Below are positions 1-5,379 of a stretch of 6,093 nucleotides of DNA, piece by piece. The notes under the pieces were generated by a model, which did no database searches, was not told the origin of the DNA, and saw only the letters and a program-made list of their open reading frames with translations. The stretch spans positions 1 to 6,093 of the forward strand of contig CAMDSU010000116.1 of NCBI GenBank assembly GCA_945907335.1. The letters are read 5' to 3'. The position numbers and the translations under genes were made by a program. Position 1 is the stretch's first letter. Each line of letters starts with the position of its first letter. Origin of the DNA: Bordetella parapertussis (GTDB taxonomy: Bacteria; Pseudomonadota; Gammaproteobacteria; Burkholderiales; Burkholderiaceae_C).

Positions 1-524
1 GGCGTGATCAAAAAGTTTTGGAACGACGACATCTGGTCGAACTTGTCGGCCCACAAACCGGCGATCAAACCCAAAGTGCCCAGCATGGACGCGCCGAGCA
101 ACGCAAACACCAAAATCCACAACGGGGCCACCGCCGTCAAAGGCGCGAACCACATGGTGACCAGCAACACACCCAAGCCCACCGCAAAACCGCGCACCAC
201 TGCGGCCAGCACATAAGCCGCGAACCAGCTCCAATGCCCCAGCGGCGTGAGCAAAATAAACACCAGATTGCCCATCATCTTGCTTTGCACCATAGACGAT
301 GAACTGTTGGCAAAAGCGTTTTGCAACACGCTCATCATCACCAGCCCCGGCACCAAAAACGAGGTATAGCCCACGCTGTCGTACACCGTGACTTTGCCTT
401 CGAGCAAATGGCCAAAGATCAACATGTAAAGCAGCGCGGTCAACACAGGTGCGGCAATGGTTTGTGCGCTGACTTTCCAAAAGCGCAGCACTTCTTTGTA
501 AAACAGGGCGCGCCAGCCGGTCAT
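1..524 (-). CDS. ABC-2 type transporter permease, YadH-like (partial, C-terminus beyond window)
   Basis: This is the membrane subunit of an ABC-2 type exporter in the inner membrane; its substrate is unknown. The reading frame starts at the ATG at 524 and is open to the window edge, giving 174 residues of an expected 250 or so. Visible features are a short cytoplasmic N-terminus with the amphipathic stretch FYKEVLRFWKV, then hydrophobic segments at about residues 22-40, 55-72, 100-125 and 132-158. The family hallmark FLVPGLVMMSV followed by an NAFAN stretch is at residues 56-73, and the sequence breaks off at QNFLIT, where family members usually continue with P-L-T. The pattern resembles E. 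coli YadH as I remember it. The start overlaps the stop of the ATPase gene by ATGA and has a GGGAG ribosome site 7 nt upstream, so the two subunits are probably translationally coupled. NodJ or DrrB-type permeases are related alternatives; the exact subfamily is inferred from memory. Confidence 0.9.
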   Translation of the reverse strand, partial: MTGWRALFYKEVLRFWKVSAQTIAAPVLTALLYMLIFGHLLEGKVTVYDSVGYTSFLVPGLVMMSVLQNAFANSSSSMVQSKMMGNLVFILLTPLGHWSWFAAYVLAAVVRGFAVGLGVLLVTMWFAPLTAVAPLWILVFALLGASMLGTLGLIAGLWADKFDQMSSFQNFLIT

Positions 525-1426
525 GCGTGGGCTCCCATGACATCTAAAAACACATCTTCCAAATCGGCTTTGCGAATTTCCACGTCTTCAGCCACCAGAC
601 CGGCGCTGCGCACCGCTGCCAGGTAATGTTCGATTTGCACCGCGTCATTCGCCGGGAACTGCACGATGCGGCCGGTGACACGCGCTTGCGCAGCGAGTTC
701 GGGTGGCAGTTGCGCATCAAGTTTGAAGCGCAACACATTGCTGGACGCGTTTTTCAGCAAGGTGCTGGTGTCGTCCAATGCCACCACTTTGCCCAGCTTC
801 AACATGGCGATGCGCGAGCACAAGGCCTCGGCTTCTTCAAGGTAATGCGTGGTCAACAACACGGTGTGGCCTTCGCGGTTCAAACGCGCGATGAATTGCC
901 ACAGGGTTTGGCGAAGCTCTACATCCACACCGGCGGTGGGTTCGTCCAGCACGATGACAGGCGGTTTGTGCACCAAGGCTTGCGCGACCAGCACACGCCG
1001 TTTCATGCCGCCGGAGAGTTGCCGCATATTGTGGTTGGCCTTGTCGGCGAGACCCAGGTTGTCGAGCAATTCATCTATCCAAGCGTCGTTACCGGTGACA
1101 CCGAAATAGCCGGATTGAAACTTCAGTGCTTCGCGCACGGTGAAAAACGGATCGAACACCAGTTCTTGCGGCACCACGCCCAGCAGCTTACGCACTTTCT
1201 GGGACTGGGTTTGCACATCCAAGTCATGCACGCGGATAGCACCGCTGCTGGACTTTAAGAGGCCAGCCAATATGCTGATGAGGGTGGTTTTACCGGCGCC
1301 GTTGGGGCCGAGCAGGCCGAAAAATTCACCGGCTTGGATATCGAAAGACACCTGATCCAATGCGGTGAACGTGCCACGGGCATTGGTGAATGTTTTGGAG
1401 ACAGATTGGAAGGAGATAGCAGCCAT
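521..1426 (-). CDS. ABC transporter ATP-binding protein, YadG-like (ABC-2 exporter)
   Basis: This is the ATPase subunit that powers the downstream ABC-2 permease at the cytoplasmic face of the inner membrane; its substrate is unknown. The protein has 301 residues and one full nucleotide-binding domain: Walker A GPNGAGKT at 40-47, Q-loop Gln at 87 (VVPQELVFDPF), signature LSGGMKRR at 137-144, Walker B VIVLDEPTAGVD at 157-168, and the H-loop His at 194 in TTHYLEEAE. The motifs QExxFxPF, GYxGV, LSGGMKRR and TAGVDxELR match what I recall of E. coli YadG, which has a similar length. A C-terminal extension of about 90 residues ends in DLEDVFLDVMG, typical of DrrA/CcmA-type exporter ATPases. The ATG at 1426 follows the mlaB stop by 44 bp with no good ribosome site, terminator or promoter between, so read-through from the mla genes is likely. 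All catalytic motifs are intact. Confidence 0.94.
   Translation of the reverse strand: MAAISFQSVSKTFTNARGTFTALDQVSFDIQAGEFFGLLGPNGAGKTTLISILAGLLKSSSGAIRVHDLDVQTQSQKVRKLLGVVPQELVFDPFFTVREALKFQSGYFGVTGNDAWIDELLDNLGLADKANHNMRQLSGGMKRRVLVAQALVHKPPVIVLDEPTAGVDVELRQTLWQFIARLNREGHTVLLTTHYLEEAEALCSRIAMLKLGKVVALDDTSTLLKNASSNVLRFKLDAQLPPELAAQARVTGRIVQFPANDAVQIEHYLAAVRSAGLVAEDVEIRKADLEDVFLDVMGAHA
532..536 (-). promoter_or_regulatory. Shine-Dalgarno site of the exporter permease gene
   Basis: GGGAG lies 7 nt before the ATG at 524, inside the last codons of the ATPase gene. It supports this start for the permease even though that start overlaps the upstream stop codon. Confidence 0.6.
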
Positions 1427-1470
1427 GGCAAGCTGGCTATTCTAAGGGCTGCAGCTTTGTTGACCTGACT

Positions 1471-1773
1471 TTAGTGCGATGGCACCACTGGACGGTGACC
1501 CAACAAAATATCAGCGACACCATAAAGCGTGGCCAGTTGCACTGCACGCTGTGGCAAACCGATGATGTGCAATGTCAATGCTTGTTGCGCCGCGGTCCGG
1601 CAAGCCCCCAACAACACGGCCAGCGCGGAAGAGTCAAATTGCTGCAAAGCGGACGCATCCAGCACGCATGTGCCCTTGGCAGACAGCAACACTGCTTGAA
1701 GTTGGTGCGACACCGAAGTTGCCTGCGCATGGGTCAAGGTAGCGGGCAGCGCCATGGCGGAAGCGGTGGTCAT
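1471..1773 (-). CDS. mlaB: MlaB, STAS-domain subunit of the Mla phospholipid transporter
   Basis: MlaB is a small cytoplasmic STAS protein that binds the MlaF ATPase and is needed for assembly and activity of the MlaFEDB complex in E. coli. The protein has 100 residues, close to the family norm. It shows the STAS core: a beta strand CVLDASALQQFD followed by DSSALAVLL at 47-55, then LTLHIIGLPQRAVQLATLYGVADIL, a pattern common in MlaB proteins. Ser48 or Ser49 falls where E. coli MlaB has a functionally important Thr (Thr52); that alignment is by eye. The start ATG overlaps the mlaC stop by ATGA, which argues for translational coupling and fixes this start. STAS domains also occur in anti-sigma factor antagonists, but the position directly after mlaC makes MlaB by far the best call. 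Confidence 0.9.
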   Translation of the reverse strand: MTTASAMALPATLTHAQATSVSHQLQAVLLSAKGTCVLDASALQQFDSSALAVLLGACRTAAQQALTLHIIGLPQRAVQLATLYGVADILLGHRPVVPSH

Positions 1774-2417
1774 TTGCGGCTGTTGGATTTATTGCGTTCG
1801 CTCAGCGTGGCGATCAAACCATCTATGCCTTTGGCGTTGATTTCCTGCGAGAACTGGGTGCGGTAGTTATCAACCAACCATATGCCCAAGATATTGAAGT
1901 TGTAGATGCGCCAGCCCGAGTCCGATTCGGTGGTTTTTTCCAAGCGGTAATCAATGGGGATGGGCTCGGCACCGCCACGGATTTCTGAGCGCACCACCAG
2001 TTCATTTTCATTACTGGGGTTGCGCAAGGGTTTGACCAAGATGGTGGAGTTGTCCTTGATTTGCGACAAAGCACCAGAGTAACTGCGCATCAGCAAGAGC
2101 TTGAATTCTTCTTGCAAACGTTTTTGTTGCTCTGGCGTGGCTTGCCGCCATGCGGGCCCGACCGCCGCTGCAGTCATGCGCTGAAAGTTGATGTAAGGCT
2201 TGAGTTTGTTGTCCAACACCGCGCCAATTTTTTGCAGGTCACCCGCCTTGAGCGCCGGGTCCTTGCGCACCATCTCCAGCAATTCGTTGGTGAGTTTTTG
2301 CATGAACTCATCCGGGGCTTGTTGGGCGAATGCCCAGCCCGACAGGCCCAATGTCATGCAAGTGATGGCGAAAAATTGCTTGAAATACCGAAAGCTTGCG
2401 AATATCAGAGTGTTCAT
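1770..2417 (-). CDS. mlaC: MlaC, periplasmic phospholipid-binding carrier (Ttg2D family)
   Basis: MlaC is the soluble periplasmic shuttle that carries phospholipid between the outer-membrane MlaA complex and the inner-membrane MlaFEDB complex. From the ATG at 2417 it has 215 residues, a usual family length. Residues 1-31 form a Sec signal peptide: basic residues in RYFK, a hydrophobic stretch ITCMTLGLSGW, and a cleavage site AFA followed by QQAPDEF. The mature part shows the MlaC/Ttg2 pattern: an N-terminal helical region (FMQKLTNELLEMV), PAWRQATPEQQKRLQEEFKLLL, and the C-terminal GWRIYNFNILGIWLVDNYRTQF block. An in-frame TTG at 2423 would add two residues; I prefer ATG because either choice leaves the signal peptide intact and neither has a clear ribosome site. 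The gene lies 42 bp after mlaA and overlaps mlaB by ATGA. Confidence 0.94.
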   Translation of the reverse strand: MNTLIFASFRYFKQFFAITCMTLGLSGWAFAQQAPDEFMQKLTNELLEMVRKDPALKAGDLQKIGAVLDNKLKPYINFQRMTAAAVGPAWRQATPEQQKRLQEEFKLLLMRSYSGALSQIKDNSTILVKPLRNPSNENELVVRSEIRGGAEPIPIDYRLEKTTESDSGWRIYNFNILGIWLVDNYRTQFSQEINAKGIDGLIATLSERNKSNSRK

Positions 2418-2459
2418 ATCCAAAGGGGAAACATCTATGTTTGTCTATTATTAGTCATT

Positions 2460-3194
2460 TCACAAACCATCGTAGCCGTCATCACCACCGCCGTCTTTGT
2501 CGCTGGATTTACGCCGCGTGGCTGCCAGTCTGCGCTGCAAATACGCATCCCGCACGAAGGTGTACTTGTCCAGCGCAACTTCGTTCAGGCTGGTGTCCAT
2601 GCCGATAAATCCCGCACGTTTGTCCACCAAGCGCAGGGCTGAGCCGCCATACCGCAAACCCACCGCATCCACTTCTGTGCGCCAGACATCGTAACGGTTG
2701 TCGACCGCCCACCCCGCGGTGTCACGCACCGTGGACGGGCCGAGCAAGGGCAGCACCACATACGGCCCGGGTGCTACACCCCAATAGCCCATGGTTTGGC
2801 CGAAATCCGCGCTGTGGCGTTCAATCCCCACCATGGTGGCCACGTCAAACAATCCGTAAATACCAAATACGCTGTTGACCGCGACACGCAGACCGGTCTC
2901 GGCAGTTTCCATGGGTTTGGCCTGTAAACCGTTGTTGAGGGTTGACCAGATGTCCTTGAGGTTGCCAAAAAAATTGTTGACGCCTTTTTGTAACACATTA
3001 GGCACGTTATTTTTGTAGCCGACGGCCACCGGGCGCAATACTGTTTCATCCACACGGTCGTTGAAATAACTGACGCGCCGGTTGGTGGCTTCAAAAGGAT
3101 CCGTCGATTGGGTGGCCGAATGAGAGGCGCACGCCACCTGTGCCAACAAGGCCAGCACGGCAACTACACGCATCAAAGGGCGCACAACATGCAT
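2460..3194 (-). CDS. mlaA: MlaA (VacJ) outer-membrane lipoprotein of the Mla pathway
   Basis: MlaA is an outer-membrane lipoprotein that forms a channel removing phospholipid from the outer leaflet and passes it to MlaC. From the ATG at 3194 it has 244 residues. The N-terminus has an Arg-containing leader and a hydrophobic stretch ending in AQVAC, with the presumed lipidated Cys at 22 and Ala at +2, compatible with outer-membrane sorting. MlaA-family blocks follow: DPFEATNRRV at 32-41, NNFFGNLKDIWSTLNNGLQ at about 73-91, and GPYVVLPLLGPSTVRD at 143-158. The last 15 or so residues are charged and Asp/Gly-rich (SSDKDGGGDDGYDGL) and probably disordered. An in-frame TTG at 3200, overlapping the mlaD stop, would add two residues; ATG is the simpler choice, 2 nt after the mlaD stop. 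In E. coli this gene lies away from the mla operon; here it is inside it. Confidence 0.95.
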   Translation of the reverse strand: MHVVRPLMRVVAVLALLAQVACASHSATQSTDPFEATNRRVSYFNDRVDETVLRPVAVGYKNNVPNVLQKGVNNFFGNLKDIWSTLNNGLQAKPMETAETGLRVAVNSVFGIYGLFDVATMVGIERHSADFGQTMGYWGVAPGPYVVLPLLGPSTVRDTAGWAVDNRYDVWRTEVDAVGLRYGGSALRLVDKRAGFIGMDTSLNEVALDKYTFVRDAYLQRRLAATRRKSSDKDGGGDDGYDGL

Positions 3195-3196
3195 GG

Positions 3197-3676
3197 TCAA
3201 TTGCCGGCAGGGGCGCTGCCCGCGTCTGAAGCCTTGTTGTAAAGAAAGCGGCTGATCAGGTTTTCGAGCACCACCGCTGACTGGGTGGACTGCACCTTGT
3301 CGCCAGGGGCCAAATTGGCCACTTCAGAGCCCGCCTCAATACCGATGTACTGCTCGCCCAGCAAACCGCTGGTGAGAATTTTCAATGAACTGTCTTTGGG
3401 AAATTGGTAGCGCACATCCATGGCCATCACCACATTCGCCTGAAAGGATTTGTCATCAAAACGAATGTCTTGCACCCGACCGACCACGACGCCCGCGCTT
3501 TTAACCGCTGCTTGCTTTTTCAAGCCGCCAATGTTGTCGAACAAGGCATTGATTTCATAGGTTTTTTGCCAACTGATGGACAGTAAATTGGCCGATTGCA
3601 TGGCTAAAAACAGCAATGCCGCGGCACCTACGACCACCAGCAGTCCCACCCAGACATCGGTATTAGAGCGTTGCAT
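3197..3676 (-). CDS. mlaD: MlaD, MCE-domain lipid-binding subunit of the Mla transporter
   Basis: MlaD is an inner-membrane-anchored MCE protein. In E. coli six copies form a ring on the periplasmic side of MlaE and make the hydrophobic path for lipid between MlaC and the membrane. The protein has 159 residues, a little shorter than E. coli MlaD (about 183). A single membrane anchor spans about residues 8-27 (VWVGLLVVVGAAALLFLAM). The MCE domain covers about 39-117, with FDNIGGLKKQAAVKSAGVVVGRV at its start and LTSGLLGEQYIGIEAG at its end, then a short amphipathic helix LENLISRFLY at 137-146. The start follows the mlaE stop by 15 bp and has an AAAGGGA ribosome site 8 nt upstream. The stop TGA lies 2 nt before the mlaA ATG. 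Confidence 0.95.
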   Translation of the reverse strand: MQRSNTDVWVGLLVVVGAAALLFLAMQSANLLSISWQKTYEINALFDNIGGLKKQAAVKSAGVVVGRVQDIRFDDKSFQANVVMAMDVRYQFPKDSSLKILTSGLLGEQYIGIEAGSEVANLAPGDKVQSTQSAVVLENLISRFLYNKASDAGSAPAGN

Positions 3677-3684
3677 TCCTTGGT

Positions 3685-3691
3685 TCCCTTT
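3685..3691 (-). promoter_or_regulatory. Shine-Dalgarno site of mlaD
   Basis: AAAGGGA lies 8 nt before the mlaD ATG, in the 15-bp gap after the mlaE stop. A second purine run, AAGGA, abuts the ATG directly and is too close to act as a ribosome site for it. Confidence 0.6.
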
Positions 3692-4471
3692 TCAAAGCTT
3701 GAACATCAGTGCAGTGAGGACAAAGTCCAGCGCCAACACCGTCAAAGAGGCCATCACCACCGTGCGGGTGGTGGCACGCGCCACACCTTCCGGGGTGGCC
3801 TGCGCCTCAAAACCCTGACGCAGCGCAATGAAACTCACGGTCAGTCCAAACACCACGGTTTTGATAAACCCGTTGCCGACATCTGACCAGACATCAACAC
3901 CGTCTTGCATTTGACCCCAAAACGAACCGGCGTCAACACCGATCATCACCACCCCGACCAGCCAACCACCCACAATTCCTACGGCGCTGAAGACGGCGCC
4001 CAAAATTGGCATGACCAACACACCGGCCCAAAAGCGCGGCGCCAGAATGCGCGACACTGGGTCAATGGCCATCATTTCCATGGCGCTGAGTTGTTCTCCG
4101 GCTTTCATCAATCCAATTTCAGCGGTGAGTGACGTACCGGCACGACCCGTGAACAACAAGGCAGACACCACCGGCCCCAATTCACGCACCAGGCTCAGCG
4201 CCACCAACAAGCCTAAAGCCGAAGCTGAACCAAATTTTTGCAAGGTGTTGTAACCCTGCAAAGCCAAGACAAAACCGACAAACAAGCCGGAGACCGCAAT
4301 GATGGCCAGCGAATGGTTGCCTAAAAAATGCATTTGATCGCGAACCAGAGAAAACCGCTTTAAACACGACGGCCCCAGCCACAACAAGCGAAAGAACAGC
4401 AACGCGGCATGCCCGACATCGGCCAGCCACTGCCTGACCCAAGCACCGATACCGGCGAGTATCAGCCTCAT
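3692..4471 (-). CDS. mlaE: MlaE, permease subunit of the Mla phospholipid transporter
   Basis: MlaE is the membrane-spanning subunit (two copies per complex in E. coli) through which phospholipid passes between the inner membrane and the MlaD ring. The protein has 259 residues, the normal family length. An N-terminal amphipathic region at about 1-45 precedes hydrophobic segments at about 55-72, 82-95, 148-180, 202-217 and 238-256. The MlaE-family signature is clear: LVRELGPVVSALLFTGRAG at 94-112, TAEIGLMKAGEQLSAMEMM at 116-134 (coupling-helix region facing MlaF), then AIDP. The start overlaps the mlaF stop by ATGA and has a GGGAG ribosome site 8 nt upstream, so MlaF and MlaE are probably made in a coupled way. 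Plant TGD1 and mycobacterial YrbE permeases share the fold, but the neighbours settle the assignment. Confidence 0.96.
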   Translation of the reverse strand: MRLILAGIGAWVRQWLADVGHAALLFFRLLWLGPSCLKRFSLVRDQMHFLGNHSLAIIAVSGLFVGFVLALQGYNTLQKFGSASALGLLVALSLVRELGPVVSALLFTGRAGTSLTAEIGLMKAGEQLSAMEMMAIDPVSRILAPRFWAGVLVMPILGAVFSAVGIVGGWLVGVVMIGVDAGSFWGQMQDGVDVWSDVGNGFIKTVVFGLTVSFIALRQGFEAQATPEGVARATTRTVVMASLTVLALDFVLTALMFKL

Positions 4472-5295
4472 GTTTGCTTCTCCCGCGTGGCGATGAGGCC
4501 AAAATCTTCAAGGGCCTCAGCAGCAGGGTAGTGAAAACGCACCGGACCATCAGGGGCGGCGCTGACAAACTGTTGCACCAAAGGGTCGGTGCTGGCGCGG
4601 ACTTGAGCCGGTGTGCCTTGTGCGGCGATGCGTCCGTTGGCCAAAATCACCACTTGGTCAGCGATATGAAATGTTTCTTCCAAATCGTGCGACACCACAA
4701 TACTGGTCAGGCCCAGGGTGTCATTCAGCTGACGAATCAAACGCGCTGCTGTGCCCAGCGATATCGGGTCAAGTCCGGCGAAAGGTTCGTCGTACATCAT
4801 TAACTCGGGGTCGAGCACCATGGCGCGCGCCAAGGCCACGCGCCGGGCCATGCCGCCGGAAATTTGACTGGGCATCAAATCTCGTGCCCCGCGCAAACCC
4901 ACCGCTTGCAGTTTCATCAGCACGATGTCGCGCACCATCGCTTGCGGCAAAGCCGTGTGCTCACGCAATGGAAATGCCACGTTGTCAAACACACTCATGT
5001 CGGTGAACAAGGCGCCGAACTGGAACAGCATGCCCATGCGGCGACGCGCCTGGTAAAGCGCCTCGCGGTCTGAAGCGCCAATGTCTGTCTCATCAAACAG
5101 CACACGCCCAGCATTGGCACGGTACTGTCCGCCAATGAGGCGCAACACCGTGGTTTTGCCGCCACCAGAAGCCCCCATGAGTGCAGTCACTTTGCCTTTG
5201 GGAATCTGCAAGCTCACGCCTTCGAGCACCGGTCGCTCACCGTAACCGAAATGCACATCCTCTAGCTGGATCAATGGCGCGACATCATGTGGCAT
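4468..5295 (-). CDS. mlaF: MlaF, ATPase subunit of the Mla phospholipid transporter
   Basis: MlaF is the cytoplasmic ATPase that drives lipid movement through MlaE and is held together with MlaB. The protein has 275 residues with one complete ABC domain: Walker A GASGGGKT at 41-48, Q-loop Gln at 92 within the MlaF-typical FQFGALFTDMSVFDNVAFPLRE region, signature ISGGMARRVALARA at 145-158, Walker B LMMYDEPFAGLDP at 165-177, and the H-loop His at 203 in VSHDLEET. After the ABC core a C-terminal tail of about 40 residues (LVQQFVSAAPDGPVRFHYPAAEALEDFGL) corresponds to the extension that in E. coli MlaF contacts the partner subunit; that function is inferred here. The start at 5295 is the only reasonable ATG, but it lacks a recognisable ribosome site. 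It is the first gene of the mla cluster, 84 bp after gltD. Confidence 0.95.
   Translation of the reverse strand: MPHDVAPLIQLEDVHFGYGERPVLEGVSLQIPKGKVTALMGASGGGKTTVLRLIGGQYRANAGRVLFDETDIGASDREALYQARRRMGMLFQFGALFTDMSVFDNVAFPLREHTALPQAMVRDIVLMKLQAVGLRGARDLMPSQISGGMARRVALARAMVLDPELMMYDEPFAGLDPISLGTAARLIRQLNDTLGLTSIVVSHDLEETFHIADQVVILANGRIAAQGTPAQVRASTDPLVQQFVSAAPDGPVRFHYPAAEALEDFGLIATREKQT
4480..4484 (-). promoter_or_regulatory. Shine-Dalgarno site of mlaE
   Basis: GGGAG lies 8 nt before the mlaE ATG, within the final codons of mlaF, supporting the start that overlaps the mlaF stop. Confidence 0.6.
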
Positions 5296-5379
5296 GTGAC
5301 TGAGTGGGTAAAGCCGTTGATGGAGTCGGCGATTCTATGGGGGCGTCTGAGTCTGCTTAAAAACAAAGCAACCCCACAG
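5296..5379 (-). other. gltD-mlaF intergenic region, no clear terminator
   Basis: This 84-bp spacer follows the gltD stop. Its first part on the minus strand has a T-rich stretch flanked by a 5-bp inverted repeat (TGCTT/AAGCA) with a T-rich loop, far too weak for a convincing intrinsic terminator. ACTCAG occurs twice as a short direct repeat. Read-through from gltD into mlaF therefore cannot be excluded. Confidence 0.5.
5332..5360 (-). promoter_or_regulatory. Candidate sigma-70-type promoter upstream of mlaF (weak)
   Basis: On the minus strand the gap between gltD and mlaF holds TAGAAT (5337-5332), one mismatch from the -10 consensus, with TTAAGC 17 bp upstream (5360-5355) as a poor -35. A transcript from here would start near 5325 and give a leader of about 30 nt before the mlaF ATG. 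The -35 match is only three of six, so this is a suggestion from position and -10 quality alone. Confidence 0.25.

Larger units (their letters stand above)
1..5295 (-). other. Probable single transcription unit mlaFEDACB plus YadGH-like exporter
   Basis: Eight genes run in the same direction. Junctions from right to left are: mlaF/mlaE ATGA overlap, mlaE-mlaD 15 bp, mlaD-mlaA 2 bp, mlaA-mlaC 42 bp, mlaC/mlaB ATGA overlap, mlaB-ATPase 44 bp, ATPase/permease ATGA overlap. No intrinsic terminator with a stable stem and T-run is seen at either of the two larger gaps. The operon is an inference from spacing and gene function; it may extend left beyond the window. Confidence 0.65.

Noticed and set aside
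626..1258. A 210-codon open frame on the plus strand opposite the exporter ATPase gene
   Set aside because: It is fully antisense to a gene with intact ABC motifs, its translation is rich in His, Gln and Arg with no recognisable domain, and it matches the shadow frame expected opposite a GC-rich gene.
1439..1444. TAGAAT as a -10 element for a separate exporter promoter
   Set aside because: There is no acceptable -35 at 16-18 bp, and a transcript would start only about 5 nt before the ATG.
2418..2459. AT-rich mlaA-mlaC gap as an internal promoter
   Set aside because: AATAAT resembles a -10 box, but no -35 match is found at a normal distance; the gap shows no hairpin with a T-run either.
2061..2642. 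A 193-codon plus-strand frame spanning parts of mlaC and mlaA
   Set aside because: It runs antisense across two well-supported genes and their gap, with no family motif, signal peptide or ribosome site that would support it.
4182..4568. A 128-codon minus-strand frame across the mlaF-mlaE junction
   Set aside because: It is a shifted frame through two clear genes; its translation is Arg/Ser-rich and carries no motif.
5355..5379. Intrinsic terminator after gltD
   Set aside because: The only inverted repeat is 5 bp (TGCTT/AAGCA) with the T-run in the loop instead of after the stem.
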